Positions 52,420 through 62,952 of a DNA stretch of 64,000 nucleotides are shown here, one piece after another. Position 1 is the first letter of the stretch, and the number at the start of each line of letters is the position of its first letter. The stretch spans positions 124,001-188,000 of the forward strand of contig NZ_JACSQJ010000004.1 in NCBI RefSeq assembly GCF_014836665.1. Direction: 5' to 3'. Position numbers and translations under genes: made by a program. The notes beneath the pieces are model-generated. The model made no database searches and had not been told where the DNA came from. It saw only the letters and a list, made by a program, of their open reading frames with translations. This stretch comes from Luteimonas colneyensis. GTDB lineage: Bacteria > Pseudomonadota > Gammaproteobacteria > Xanthomonadales > Xanthomonadaceae.

Positions 52420-53064
52420 ATGGCACGCAGGACCAAGGAAGACGCACAGGCCACGCGCGAGGGCATCCTCGACGCGGCCGAGGAGTGTTTCCGCGAGAAG
52501 GGGCTGTCCGGCACCAGCCTGGAGGCCATCGCGGCGCGCGCCGGCGTGACCCGCGGGGCGGTCTACTGGCACTTCAAGAACAAGGCCGAAGTGCTGGAGG
52601 CGATGATCAACCGCGTCAGCCTGCCGTTCTTCCACGGCCTGGACCGCGTCTCGCGCCCGGACGGCAGGACGCCGCTGCTCGACCTGCGCGAAACGATGCG
52701 GCAGGCGTTCGCCGACCTGGTGCACACGCCGCGGGTCCGCGCCACGCTCGAGGTGCTGGAGTTGCGCTGCGAGATCCCGGCGTCCGACGACACCCTGGCC
52801 ACGCTGCGCAAGACCGGCATGCACCAGACCCTGTCGCGCATCAAGGCCGCCTTCCGCCGCGCCGAGGCCCTGGGCCAGCTGCGCGAAGACATGAGCGCGG
52901 AGAGCTGCGCGCGCACCCTGCACTTCATCATCGGCGGCGCCCTGCGCATGCATCTGGTGGATCCGGAGGAGATCGACCTGGAACGCGACGGCCTGGCCGC
53001 GGTCGAACTCGCCCTGCGCGGCAGCGCGCGGGATCCCTCGCAGTTCGACGCCGCTCACCGGTAG
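52420..53064 (+). CDS. acrR: TetR-family repressor of the divergent efflux operon (AcrR/SmeT-like)
   Basis: A 214-residue repressor: TetR helix-turn-helix at the N-terminus (REGILDAAEECFREKGLSGTSLEAIAARAGVTRGAVYWHFKNKAEVLEAM) and a ligand-binding AcrR-type C-terminal domain (PLLDLRETMRQAFADLV.. RCARTLHFIIGG-like). In AcrR/TtgR/SmeT, drugs bind this domain and free the DNA. The start codon with AGGAGG 5 nt upstream is used. The divergent arrangement and palindromic operator indicate that it controls both itself and the pump. Confidence 0.92.
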   Translation: MARRTKEDAQATREGILDAAEECFREKGLSGTSLEAIAARAGVTRGAVYWHFKNKAEVLEAMINRVSLPFFHGLDRVSRPDGRTPLLDLRETMRQAFADLVHTPRVRATLEVLELRCEIPASDDTLATLRKTGMHQTLSRIKAAFRRAEALGQLREDMSAESCARTLHFIIGGALRMHLVDPEEIDLERDGLAAVELALRGSARDPSQFDAAHR

Positions 53065-53069
53065 GCACG

Positions 53070-53101
53070 AAAAGGCCGCCGCACCTCGCGATGCGGCGGC
53101 C
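53070..53101 (-). terminator. Intrinsic terminator after yceI
   Basis: A 10-bp GC stem (GGCCGCCGCA / TGCGGCGGCC) with an 8-nt loop; on the minus strand it is followed by TTTT. It may also stop read-through from the convergent tetR transcript. Confidence 0.75.
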
Positions 53102-53149
53102 CTGGCGATGCTGACGTGGGAAGGGCGCGCTTGCGTCCTGCGCGAACCC

Positions 53150-53746
53150 TTACTCGCCCTGCTTCGGCACCGAAGCCTCGGTCGTGATGCGCAGTTCCAC
53201 CTCGTCGCTGACGTTCGGGGCGTACATGCCCAGGCCGAAGTCGGTGCGCTTGATGGTGGCCACGGCGTCGAAGCCGGCCGCCGGCTGCTGGGTCATCGGA
53301 TTGGTGCCGACCTTGTTGATGGTGGCATCCAGCACGACGGGCTTCGTGATGTCCTTGATGGTCAGGTCGCCGGTGATCTTCAGCTTGCCCTCGCCGGCGG
53401 CTTCCACCGCGGTGCTCCTGAAGGTGGCCTGCGGGAACTTCTCCGCGTCGAAGAAATCGGCGCTGCGCAGGTGCTCGTCGAAGGCCTTGACGTGCGAGGA
53501 CAGGCCGGCCAGCGGCATCACGACCTCGACCTTCGAGGCGGCGACGTTGTCCGGGTCATAGGTGATCGTGCCTTCGACCTGGCCGAAGTGCGCGATCGGG
53601 TTGGAGAAGCCGAAGTGGCTCCACTGGGCCACGACGTCGGTATGCGCCGGGTCCATGGTGTAGGTGACGGGCGCGGCGAAGGCATAGGCCGAGGCGGCGA
53701 GGAGAGTGGCGGCGAGGACGCCGCGGGACAGGCGGTTGATGGTCAT
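53150..53746 (-). CDS. YceI-family periplasmic protein, copy 1
   Basis: A 198-residue secreted protein (signal peptide ending AYAFA) with the YceI lipocalin-like barrel: TYTMDPAHTDVVAQWSHFGFSNPIAHF, then FFDAEKFPQATFRST, LKITGDLTIKDITKPVVLDATIN and AVATIKRTDFGLGMYAPNVSDEVELRI. YceI proteins bind polyisoprenoid chains such as quinones. It ends at an intrinsic terminator and diverges from the pirin-b561-YceI operon. Confidence 0.88.
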   Translation of the reverse strand: MTINRLSRGVLAATLLAASAYAFAAPVTYTMDPAHTDVVAQWSHFGFSNPIAHFGQVEGTITYDPDNVAASKVEVVMPLAGLSSHVKAFDEHLRSADFFDAEKFPQATFRSTAVEAAGEGKLKITGDLTIKDITKPVVLDATINKVGTNPMTQQPAAGFDAVATIKRTDFGLGMYAPNVSDEVELRITTEASVPKQGE

Positions 53747-54050
53747 GTCGGTGTTCCGGAATGTGCGATGGCGGGTGGATGCGATGGGCCGGCGGAGGCG
53801 ACGCCGCCGACCGGTGACGCACAGCATATCGTTCTGAATTTGAGTTTCAGCACTTCAAATTGGAACAAATGATCACAATCACAGAACAATGATGGATTCA
53901 AGGCGTGCATGGCACTATGGCTGGACACCTGGCGCCATTGTTTCATCAATGAAACAATAAGGCATTCTCTGAGCGGTTTATCGCCGAATATAACACGATC
54001 AAACTGGGCTCCAACGCGGCACCGCCGCCCGGAACCAGGAGCAAGCCACC
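53747..54050. promoter_or_regulatory. AT-rich divergent control region with a perfect palindrome
   Basis: A 304-nt gene-free gap between yceI (minus) and the pirin gene (plus). About 53820-54000 is strikingly AT-rich for this genome. The palindrome ATTGTTTCAT-CA-ATGAAACAAT (53937-53958, 10-bp arms, perfect) is a likely operator; a second, imperfect inverted repeat covers about 53831-53864. TATAAC at 53989-53994 may be the -10 for the pirin gene. No regulator gene is adjacent. Confidence 0.55.
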
Positions 54051-54758
54051 ATGATCACCCTGCGCCCCGCCAGCGAACGCGGCCATGCCAACCACGGCTG
54101 GCTCGACTCCTGGCACAGCTTTTCCTTCGCCGGCTACCACGACCCGCGCCACGTGCACTGGGGTCCGCTGCGCGTCATCAACGAGGACCGCGTCGCGGCC
54201 GGCCAGGGCTTCGGCGCCCACAGCCACCGCGACATGGAGATCATCAGCTACGTGCTCGACGGCAGCCTCGCGCACGAGGACTCGATGGGCAACGCCGCCA
54301 GCATCGTGCCGGGCGAAGTCCAGCGCATGAGCGCCGGGACCGGCGTGACCCACTCCGAATACAACCACGAGGCCGACCGCACGACGCACTTCCTGCAGAT
54401 CTGGATCATCCCGGACCGCCAGGGCGTGACGCCCGGCTACGAGCAGAAGGCCTACTCGGAGGCCGGCAAGCGCGGCCGCCTGCGCCTGGTCGCCAGCCCC
54501 GACGGCGCCGACGGATCGGTACGCATGCACCAGGATGCGCGCATGTACGCGGGACTGTTCGACGCCGACGAGCGCGCCGTACTGGACATCGCGCCCGGCC
54601 GCCTCGCCTATGTGCACATGGCGCGCGGCAAGGCCGTGGTCAACGGCCACGCCCTGTCCGCCGGCGACGCCCTGCTGTATGCCGACGAGCCGCAGGTGGA
54701 GATTGAGCGCGGCGAGGGCGCGGAGATCCTCGTGTTCGACCTGCCGCGCCTGCAATAA
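54051..54758 (+). CDS. Pirin-family protein (YhhW-like), copy 1
   Basis: A 235-residue bicupin of the pirin family. The metal ligands of E. coli YhhW are present at identical positions: H57, H59, H101 and E103 (GAHSHRDMEI, VTHSEYNH). YhhW has quercetin 2,3-dioxygenase activity in vitro, but the native role is unclear; redox sensing is possible. First gene of a compact unit with cytochrome b561 and yceI copy 2 (29-nt and 1-nt gaps). Confidence 0.88.
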   Translation: MITLRPASERGHANHGWLDSWHSFSFAGYHDPRHVHWGPLRVINEDRVAAGQGFGAHSHRDMEIISYVLDGSLAHEDSMGNAASIVPGEVQRMSAGTGVTHSEYNHEADRTTHFLQIWIIPDRQGVTPGYEQKAYSEAGKRGRLRLVASPDGADGSVRMHQDARMYAGLFDADERAVLDIAPGRLAYVHMARGKAVVNGHALSAGDALLYADEPQVEIERGEGAEILVFDLPRLQ

Positions 54759-54787
54759 AGACGCATTCGACGACACGGAGCCACGCC

Positions 54788-55369
54788 ATGCAGATCCGCA
54801 ATTCCATCCACCGCTGGGGCGCCGTCAGCATGCTGCTGCACTGGGCCATCGTGCTGCTGCTCGGCTGGCTGGCCTGGCTCGGCCTGACCATGGTCGACAT
54901 GCCGCCCACGCCGGCCAAGATCAACGCCTATGCCCTGCACAAGTCGCTGGGCCTGACGCTGCTGGGGCTGGTGTCGCTGCGCCTGCTGTGGCGGCTGTTC
55001 GCCGGCGCGCCAAAGCCGGTGCCGGGCACGCCGGGCTGGCAGGAGCGCATCGCCTCGATCACGCACTGGATGCTGTACGTGCTGATGTTCGCGATCCCGA
55101 TCAGCGGCTGGGTGTTCAACTCGGCCTCGGGCTACCCGCTGCAGTGGTTCAAGCAGTTCAACCTGCCGGCGATCGCCGGCCGCAGCGAGGACCTGTCCGC
55201 GACCGCCATCCAGGTGCACGAATACGGCTTCTGGCTGCTGCTCCTGCTGGTGCTGGCCCACGCCGGCGCCGCCTTCTACCACCACCTCTTCCAGGGCGAC
55301 GACACCCTGCGCCGCATGCTGCCCTCGTGGCGCCGCGCCGATACGCCCGCCACCACTCCGGAGAACTGA
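54788..55369 (+). CDS. Cytochrome b561-type membrane protein
   Basis: A 193-residue four-helix membrane protein of the CybB group that transfers electrons between quinols and partners. Likely haem-ligand His lie in SIHRWGAVSMLLHWAIV, AYALHKSLGLT, SITHWMLYVLMF and QVHEYGFWLLLLLVLAHAG. Such genes commonly precede yceI genes (as in E. coli yceJ-yceI), and so it is here, with 1 nt between. Confidence 0.88.
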   Translation: MQIRNSIHRWGAVSMLLHWAIVLLLGWLAWLGLTMVDMPPTPAKINAYALHKSLGLTLLGLVSLRLLWRLFAGAPKPVPGTPGWQERIASITHWMLYVLMFAIPISGWVFNSASGYPLQWFKQFNLPAIAGRSEDLSATAIQVHEYGFWLLLLLVLAHAGAAFYHHLFQGDDTLRRMLPSWRRADTPATTPEN

Positions 55370-55370
55370 C

Positions 55371-55934
55371 ATGACGATCCGCAACCGCATCCTTCCGCTG
55401 GCCCTGGCCGGCACCCTCGCCGTCTTCGCGGCTCCCGCCACCGCCGCCGACTACGTCCAGGCCTCGGGCGCGCTGAGCTTCGCCAGCGAGTACCAGGGCG
55501 AAACCTTCGTCGGCCTGTTCCCCGACTTCCAGGCCACGCTGAGCTTCGACCCAGCGGCGCCGCAGGACGCGAAGCTCGACGTCACCATCCCGCTCGCCAG
55601 CGCCGACACGAAGAACGGCGACCGCGACGGCACACTGAAGACCGCCGAGTTCTTCAACGTCGCGAAGTTCGCCACCGCCCGCTACACCGCCAGCGGCTTC
55701 CGCAGCGCCGGTGGCGACCAATACGTCGCCGACGGCACGCTGGAACTGCGCGGCGTGAAGAAGCCGGTGTCGCTGGCCATCACCTGGACGCCGGGCGAGC
55801 GTCCCGTGCTGCAGGGCAAGGCCACGGTGAAGCGCCTGGACTTCGGCGTCGGCGCCGGTGACTGGGGCGATGTGTCGATCATCCCGAACGACGTTGCCGT
55901 TTCCACCAGGGTGACGTTCAAGCCCGCGCCCTGA
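55371..55934 (+). CDS. YceI-family periplasmic protein, copy 2
   Basis: A 187-residue secreted protein with a signal peptide (MTIRNRILPLALAGTLAVFAAPATA) and the YceI fold (ALSFASEYQGETFVGLFPDFQATLSFDP, AEFFNVAKFATARYTASGF, ADGTLELRGVKKPVSLAITWTPGE, VKRLDFGVGAGDWGD). Diverged from copy 1. Translated right after the cytochrome b561 gene, consistent with a quinone carrier working with that membrane cytochrome. Confidence 0.88.
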   Translation: MTIRNRILPLALAGTLAVFAAPATAADYVQASGALSFASEYQGETFVGLFPDFQATLSFDPAAPQDAKLDVTIPLASADTKNGDRDGTLKTAEFFNVAKFATARYTASGFRSAGGDQYVADGTLELRGVKKPVSLAITWTPGERPVLQGKATVKRLDFGVGAGDWGDVSIIPNDVAVSTRVTFKPAP

Positions 55935-56001
55935 CGCCGTCTCCCGCAGGCTTGCGGCAACCCTTGCCAACGCACTGGCGACAAGGCCGCAAAGCCTCCA
56001 C

Positions 56002-56901
56002 TCAGGACATCGGCTCGGGTTCGACGATGCGCCCGATCCTCGGCGGCAGCGGTATGAATTCCTCGCTGTCGAGGTCGGGCAGCTTCATCCGCCCCGCCGC
56101 CCAGTCGGCGCGTGCCTGGTCGATGCGCTCCTTCGACGACGACACGAAGTTCCAGTCGATCCAGCGCGGCCCCACCGGCTCGCCGCCCAGGGCCATGACC
56201 ACCGCGTCGCTGACCGCGGCCACCGTCACCGCGCTGCCCGGCTTCAGCACCGCCATGCTGCCGGCCTCGATGCGCTGGCCGGCCACCTCCACTTCGCCGC
56301 TGACGACGTAGACCGCGCGCTCGCTGTACTCGGGCGGCAGCGAGGCGCGCGCACCCGCGCGCAGCTGCCAGTGCACGTAGAACTGCGGTGAATCCACCTT
56401 CACCGGGGACACCACGCCCGCCAGCCGCCCGGCGATCAGGCGGCCGACGACGCCGTCGCCATCGAACACCGGCAAGGCATCGCTGCCGTAGTGCCAGAAC
56501 CCGGGATCCATCTCCTCGCGTTCGTCGGGCAGCGCCGCCCACAGCTGCACGCCGTCGATCGGCCCGCCCTCGCGGCGCAGGCGCTCGAAGCGCTCGGAGT
56601 GGGTGATGCCGCGGCCGGCGGTCATCCAGTTGACCTCGCCCGGATGGATCGGCTGTTCGGAGCCGACGCTGTCGCGGTGCATGATCTCGCCGTCGAACAG
56701 GTAGGTGATCGTCGACAGGCCGATGTGCGGATGCGGGCGCACGTCGGCCTCGGGCGGCAACCCGGGCGCGAGGTCCTTGGGCCCCATGCGGTCGAAGAAG
56801 ATGTAGGGACCGACCATGCGGCGCTTCGCGAACGGCAGCACGCGGCCGACCTCGAAGGCGCCAAGGTCACGGCTGCGCTGCGGGATGACGAGCTCGATCA
56901 T
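56002..56901 (-). CDS. Pirin-family protein, copy 2
   Basis: A 299-residue pirin of the larger type. Metal ligands H57 and H59 (RPHPHIGL) and H101/E103 (ITHSERF) are retained. The C-terminal cupin ends with a helical tail (KERIDQARADWAAGRMKLPDLDSEEFIPLPP) that is typical of this subgroup. It is convergent with yceI copy 2 and lies 97 nt downstream of the old yellow enzyme gene, perhaps cotranscribed with it. Confidence 0.88.
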   Translation of the reverse strand: MIELVIPQRSRDLGAFEVGRVLPFAKRRMVGPYIFFDRMGPKDLAPGLPPEADVRPHPHIGLSTITYLFDGEIMHRDSVGSEQPIHPGEVNWMTAGRGITHSERFERLRREGGPIDGVQLWAALPDEREEMDPGFWHYGSDALPVFDGDGVVGRLIAGRLAGVVSPVKVDSPQFYVHWQLRAGARASLPPEYSERAVYVVSGEVEVAGQRIEAGSMAVLKPGSAVTVAAVSDAVVMALGGEPVGPRWIDWNFVSSSKERIDQARADWAAGRMKLPDLDSEEFIPLPPRIGRIVEPEPMS

Positions 56902-56998
56902 GGTGGTCTCCGGCCCGGGGGGATTGCACGGCAGGACTATGGCAGCTGCGGCGGGACCGTGGCGCGTTCCGCGGGTCTCAGGCCGGCTCGGCCTCGGC

Positions 56999-58093
56999 CT
57001 ACGCGCGATACGCCGGGTAGTCGACGTAGCCGGCCGCTCCGCCGCCGTAGAACGTGGCGCTGTCGCCCTCGGCCAGCGGCCAGTCGTTGCGCAGGCGCTC
57101 CACCAGGTCGGGATTGGCGATGAACGGACGACCGAAGGCGACGAGGTCGGCAAGGCCGGCCTCCAGGTCGGCCTCGGCGCTGTCGCGCGTGTAGTTCCCG
57201 GCCAGCACCAGCGTGCCGCCGTACGCGTTCCGGAACGCACGCAGGAAGTCCTCGCCTACCGTGTCCACGATCGCCCCGCGGTTGCTGATGTGCACATAGG
57301 CCAGTCCGCGCGTGGACAGCGCCTGCGCCAGCGCAAGCCAGGTCTCGGCCTCGCCTTCGAAGGCGGGCATGTCGAAGATGCGGTTGAACGGCGACAGCCG
57401 GATGCCGACGCGGGCGCTGCCGATCGCCGCCGCCACGGCATCGACGGTTTCGAGCACGAAGCGCAGCCTGTTGGCGATTTCGGCACCGCCATAGGCATCG
57501 TCGCGCGTATTGAGCCCGCCGTTGACGAACTGCTCGAACAGGTAGCCGTTGGCCCCATGGATCTCGACACCGTCGAAGCCGGCCTCGATCGCGTTGCGCG
57601 CGGCCTCGACGAAGTCCGCGGTGATACCCGGCAGCTCGGCGGCCGCCAGCGCACGGGGCACGCTCACCGGCATCTGGCCGGGCGTGCCGTCCTCGCGGAA
57701 GGCGAAGGCCTGCACGCCGGCCGCGGCCCTGGCGACCGGCCCCACCGGCGCGCGCTCGCCGGGCTGCAGCGAGGTGTGCGACAGCCGACCCACATGCCAG
57801 ATCTGCGCGAAGATCGCGCCGCCTTCGGCGTGCACCGCCGCGGTGACGTCCTTCCAGCCGGCGACCTGGGCCTTCGAATGCAGGCCCGGCGTGAACAGGT
57901 AGCCGCGCCCCTGCTCCGAGACCTGCGCGCCCTCGGTGACGATCAGCCCGGCCCCGGCACGCTGCGCGTAGTAGGTCGCGGTCAGTGCGTCGGGCACGGT
58001 GGTCACCGCGCGGGAACGGGTCATGGGGGCCATGACGATGCGATTGCGCAGCGCCAGGCCGGCGAGGTCATGGCGGTCGAACAGGGTGCTCAT
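56999..58093 (-). CDS. nemA: Alkene reductase of the old yellow enzyme family
   Basis: A 364-residue FMN-dependent ene-reductase that reduces electrophilic C=C bonds with NAD(P)H, and often nitro compounds. Marks are MAPMTRSRA near the N-terminus, the substrate-binding H-x-x-N pair in VEIHGANGYLFEQF, the proton-donor Tyr region and the FMN phosphate segment LADLVAFGRPFIANPDL. The ATG of MSTLFDRHDLAGL is chosen. The symbol is a family-level call. Its place beside two pirins and cytochrome b561 suggests a redox/electrophile-stress setting. Confidence 0.88.
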   Translation of the reverse strand: MSTLFDRHDLAGLALRNRIVMAPMTRSRAVTTVPDALTATYYAQRAGAGLIVTEGAQVSEQGRGYLFTPGLHSKAQVAGWKDVTAAVHAEGGAIFAQIWHVGRLSHTSLQPGERAPVGPVARAAAGVQAFAFREDGTPGQMPVSVPRALAAAELPGITADFVEAARNAIEAGFDGVEIHGANGYLFEQFVNGGLNTRDDAYGGAEIANRLRFVLETVDAVAAAIGSARVGIRLSPFNRIFDMPAFEGEAETWLALAQALSTRGLAYVHISNRGAIVDTVGEDFLRAFRNAYGGTLVLAGNYTRDSAEADLEAGLADLVAFGRPFIANPDLVERLRNDWPLAEGDSATFYGGGAAGYVDYPAYRA

Positions 58094-58232
58094 GGGGAGG
58101 GTCCGGTGCTCCAGCGACGTGGACATCCAATCTACGTCGCTGGCCGCGGCCATGGGTGCGCGGCCATGGAACGATGGATTCCGGACGGCCCGTGCCGCGC
58201 CGCCCGGCCGGGGCCGCGGCACGGAGCGCGCG

Positions 58233-59441
58233 TCAGGCGCGCGCGAACACCAGGCTGGCGTTGGTGCCGCCGAAGCCGAAGCTGTTCGACATCACCGTAT
58301 CGAGCTTTGCCTCGCGGCTCTCGCGCACGATCGGGAAGCCCGCGGCGCGCGGATCCAGCTCGTCGATGTGGGCGGAGCCGGCGATGAAGCCGTCGCGCAT
58401 CATCAGCAGGCTGTAGATCGCTTCGTGCACGCTGGCCGCGCCGAGCGAATGCCCGGTCAAGGCCTTCGTCGACGACAGCGGCGGGATCGCATCGCCGAAC
58501 GCCGCGCGTACCGCTTCCAGCTCGACGATGTCGCCCAGCGGGGTGGAGGTGCCGTGGGTGTTGAGGTAGTCGATCGGCGCGTTGACGGTGGCCATCGCGT
58601 TGCGCATGCAGCGCACCGCGCCCTCGCCGCTCGGCGCGACCATGTCGGCACCGTCGGAGGTCACGCCATAGCCGACCAGCTCGGCGTGGATGGTCGCGCC
58701 GCGCGCCTTCGCGTGCTCGTACTCCTCCAGCACCAGCATGCCGCCGCCGCCGGCGATGACGAAGCCGTCGCGGGCCGCGTCGTAGGGACGCGAGGCCACC
58801 GCCGGCGTGGCGTTGAAGCCGCTGGACAGCGCGCCCATGGCGTCGAACATCACGCTCATGGTCCAGTGCTCCTCCTCGCCGCCGCCGGCGAAGACGATGT
58901 CCTGCGCACCGTGGCGGATCAGGTCCGCGCCCGCGCCGATGCAGTGCGCCGAAGTGGCGCAGGCGGCCGAGATCGAATAGCTCAGGCCTAGGATGCCGAA
59001 GGCCGTGGCCAGGGTGGCCGACACCGTCGAGCACATCGTGCGCGGCACCATGTACGGCCCGACCTTGCGCACGCCCTTGCCACGCAGCAGGTCGGCGGTG
59101 GCCACCTGCCACTCGGCCGAACCGCCGCCGGAGCCGGCGATCACGCCGACCCGCGGATTGCTGACCTGGTCCGCGCTCAGGCCGGCCTGCGCGATCGCGT
59201 CGCGCATCGCCACCCAGGCGTAGGCCGCGGCGTCGCCCATGAAGCGCTTCTTCTTGCGATCGATCTCGGCCTCGAGATCGATCACCGGGACGCCGGCGAC
59301 CTGGCTGCGCAGGCCCAGCTCCGCGTAGTCCGGCTTCGCGGTGATTCCGCTGCGACCCTCGCGCAGCGCGCGCGAGACCTCGTCGAGCTTGTTGCCGAGG
59401 CAGGAGACGATGCCCATGCCGGTCACGACTACGCGGCGCAT
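58233..59441 (-). CDS. fabB: 3-oxoacyl-[ACP] synthase I
   Basis: Condensing enzyme that elongates cis-3-decenoyl-ACP in unsaturated fatty acid synthesis. The 402-residue protein has the thiolase-fold nucleophile C161 (SAACATSAH) and the two active-site His in [11 protein letters not shown] and TGHSLGAA. The Cys context and adjacency to fabA indicate FabB rather than FabF. The ATG overlaps the fabA stop as TGATG, so the pair is coupled. Confidence 0.95.
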   Translation of the reverse strand: MRRVVVTGMGIVSCLGNKLDEVSRALREGRSGITAKPDYAELGLRSQVAGVPVIDLEAEIDRKKKRFMGDAAAYAWVAMRDAIAQAGLSADQVSNPRVGVIAGSGGGSAEWQVATADLLRGKGVRKVGPYMVPRTMCSTVSATLATAFGILGLSYSISAACATSAHCIGAGADLIRHGAQDIVFAGGGEEEHWTMSVMFDAMGALSSGFNATPAVASRPYDAARDGFVIAGGGGMLVLEEYEHAKARGATIHAELVGYGVTSDGADMVAPSGEGAVRCMRNAMATVNAPIDYLNTHGTSTPLGDIVELEAVRAAFGDAIPPLSSTKALTGHSLGAASVHEAIYSLLMMRDGFIAGSAHIDELDPRAAGFPIVRESREAKLDTVMSNSFGFGGTNASLVFARA

Positions 59442-59956
59442 CAGTTGTCCTCCAGGTCCTTGAACAGGCCCACGCGCATGCTGCTGACCTGGTAGATCTC
59501 GCGGTCGTCGACGAAGGTGCGGCCATCGGCGATCACCAGCGGCACCTTGCCGCGCATCACGCGCTTGATGTCGATCTCGTAGCCCACCTTCTTCGCCGTC
59601 GGCAGCACCTGGCCGGAGAACTTGAGTTCGCCGCAGCCCAGCGCGCGGCCGCGGCCGGGCTCGCCCAGCCAGGGCAGGTAGAAGCCGGCCAGCTGGAACA
59701 TCGCGTCCAGGCCCAGGCAGCCCGGCATCACCGGGTCGCTGAGGAAGTGGCAGTCGAAGAACCACAGCGACGGATCGATGTCGAGCTCGGCGCGGATCAC
59801 GCCCTTGCCGTAGGCACCGCCCTCGCTGGCGATGTGGGTGATGCGGTCCATCATCAACATCGGCGGCGCCGGCAGGCGGGCATTGCCTTCGCCGAACATT
59901 TCACCGCGGCCACAGGCCAGCAGCTGCTCACGGTCGAGGGAAGAAGGACGCGTCAT
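59441..59956 (-). CDS. fabA: 3-hydroxydecanoyl-[ACP] dehydratase/isomerase
   Basis: Makes the double bond for unsaturated fatty acids by dehydrating 3-hydroxydecanoyl-ACP and isomerising the product. The 171-residue protein has H70 ([14 protein letters not shown]) and D84 ([13 protein letters not shown]) of the hot-dog active site. A GGGAG ribosome-binding site precedes the ATG. First gene of the fabAB operon, probably controlled by a FabR/FadR-like regulator outside the window. Confidence 0.96.
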   Translation of the reverse strand: MTRPSSLDREQLLACGRGEMFGEGNARLPAPPMLMMDRITHIASEGGAYGKGVIRAELDIDPSLWFFDCHFLSDPVMPGCLGLDAMFQLAGFYLPWLGEPGRGRALGCGELKFSGQVLPTAKKVGYEIDIKRVMRGKVPLVIADGRTFVDDREIYQVSSMRVGLFKDLEDN

Positions 59957-60128
59957 GGGACTCCCGGATCAGTGCGGCGCAGGGCGCCGGAAAAGGCCGT
60001 CATTGTGCACCACGGTGGGGACAGGCGCGGCTGATCGAAGTCATGTGCGCGGCGCCCGGGGACGCTGGAAACCAGTGCGCTTGCGTATGGTCCGCGTGAT
60101 CCGTGGCGTCGGCGCGCCGCGGCGGAAC

Positions 60129-60204
60129 TGGTGGGCCCACCAGGACTCGAACCTGGAACCAAAGGATTATGAGTCCTCTGCTCTGACCATTGAGCTATAG
60201 GCCC
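60129..60204 (-). tRNA. ileX: tRNA-Ile2 (anticodon CAU, lysidine-modified) with encoded CCA
   Basis: The 76-nt minus-strand cloverleaf has acceptor GGGCCTA paired with TGGGCCC, D arm GCTC/GAGC, anticodon stem GAGGA/TCCTT with loop CTCATAA, and T arm CCAGG/CCTGG. CAU could be Met or Ile2; the GGACTCATAATCC arm, a G-rich acceptor unlike elongator Met, and synteny with rpoD (as ileX in E. coli) favour Ile2, which needs TilS to make lysidine and read AUA. Confidence 0.85.
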
Positions 60205-60214
60205 GACTGCGGCA

Positions 60215-60220
60215 ATTGTA
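60215..60220 (-). promoter_or_regulatory. Candidate -10 box (TACAAT) of the tRNA-Ile2 gene
   Basis: TACAAT on the minus strand, 10 nt upstream of the mature 5' end. It lies within a short hairpin (CGGCA..TGCCG). The -35 is unclear. Confidence 0.4.
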
Positions 60221-60339
60221 TGCCGCCAGCCCTCGGATCCCGATCCCGCCCCAGGGTGCCCTCGCCCACTTAGCCGACGATCACCACCCGGCAATGACCA
60301 CGGCACCGCGTCGCGCACAGGCCACCGGGGCGTCGAGGC

Positions 60340-60363
60340 AAAAGAAAAATCGCGCGGCCGCGA
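60340..60363 (-). terminator. Weak intrinsic terminator after the Ala-rich lipoprotein gene
   Basis: On the minus strand a 5-bp stem TCGCG/CGCGA with a GCCG loop is followed by TTTTTCTTTT. A stronger GC hairpin without T-run (9-bp stem, 60405-60426) lies between it and the gene. Confidence 0.5.
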
Positions 60364-60448
60364 CCAGACGACGAGTGACTGGCCACGACCACGCGATCCG
60401 ATCCTGCGGCGGGCGGACCCGCCGCAAGGCTCGCGATGACGACGGTGA

Positions 60449-60829
60449 TTACATGCCGTCGGTGTTGTTCTCGCCGTCGGCGGCCGCATTGGCCTCCTCG
60501 GCGGCATCCTGCGCCTGCTCGGCGGCGTCGGCAGCCTTCTCGGCGGCGTCGGCCAGGTCCTCGCGGCGGGTCAGCTCGTCCCCGGTGTCCACCTGGCCCG
60601 CGATCTGCGAGGCGGCGTCGGCAGCGGCGTCGGCGGCTTCGGCCGCGGCCTGGGCCGACTGGGTGGCGGCCATGTCGCCCGTGGCGGAGGCGTTGGCAGC
60701 CGCTTCGTGGGCTTCGGTCGCCGACTCGGCGGCTTCCTGGGCGGAGTTGGCGGCCTGGTCGGTGTTGCTGCAGGCGGCAAGGGCGGCGGCGAAGCCGAAG
60801 GCGATGAGGGTCTTGGCGGTGGTGTTCAT
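60449..60829 (-). CDS. Ala-rich helical lipoprotein
   Basis: A 126-residue lipoprotein (lipobox LAAC before SNTDQ) whose mature part is almost entirely a repetitive Ala/Glu/Asp helix with heptad spacing, like Lpp or other periplasmic spacer lipoproteins. It has no Trp and no catalytic motif. AGGAG precedes the ATG by 6 nt. Codon composition is dominated by GCx triplets. Bracketed by terminators on both sides, so it is a single-gene unit. It might tether or space the envelope, but this is inference. Confidence 0.7.
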   Translation of the reverse strand: MNTTAKTLIAFGFAAALAACSNTDQAANSAQEAAESATEAHEAAANASATGDMAATQSAQAAAEAADAAADAASQIAGQVDTGDELTRREDLADAAEKAADAAEQAQDAAEEANAAADGENNTDGM

Positions 60830-60975
60830 GTGGTCTCCTGTTCCGGGCGCCTTGGTGCGCCGTGGGACGCACAATGCCGATGGCCGCGTGGTGGCCATGC
60901 GAAGACCGCGCCCAGCAGGCAGCCCCCATTCAGGACCGGTTGCGCCCCCCGCCTGCGGGCACCGTGTCCCGGAAC

Positions 60976-61005
60976 GGAAAAGGCGCGCCGGGGCGCGCCT
61001 TTTCC
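60976..61005. terminator. Strong symmetric intrinsic terminator after rpoD
   Basis: A perfect 14-bp stem (GGAAAAGGCGCGCC and its complement) with a 2-nt central gap, A-rich on one side and T-rich on the other. It can work in both directions; it lies 20 nt after the rpoD stop. Confidence 0.85.
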
Positions 61006-61025
61006 TCCATGACCGTTCGCCGGCC

Positions 61026-62897
<1,872 letters not shown>

Positions 62898-62929
62898 GTG
62901 GCGCTCACCGTGGGAAAAGAGAACCCGTA

Positions 62930-62935
62930 ATTATA
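62930..62935 (-). promoter_or_regulatory. Consensus -10 box (TATAAT) of rpoD
   Basis: Perfect TATAAT on the minus strand in the 55-nt gap between dtd and rpoD; expected leader about 25 nt. The -35 position reads TCCTGA, a poor match. Confidence 0.5.
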
Positions 62936-62952
62936 CCATTCCGCGCGCGGGC

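Noticed and set aside
55940..56000. Imperfect inverted repeat (AGGCTTGCGG / CCGCAAAGCCT) between convergent yceI and pirin genes as a terminator
   Set aside because: The stem has a bulge and a loop of about 30 nt, and no T-run follows on either strand; support is too weak.
60129..60204. An integration site at the tRNA gene
   Set aside because: No direct repeat of the tRNA 3' end and no integrase lie in the flanking 2 kb; neighbours are core genes.
60405..60426. GC hairpin (9-bp stem) as the main terminator of the Ala-rich lipoprotein gene
   Set aside because: It lacks a T-run; the weaker stem with TTTTTCTTTT at 60340-60363 fits better. The hairpin may be an RNA 3' stabiliser.
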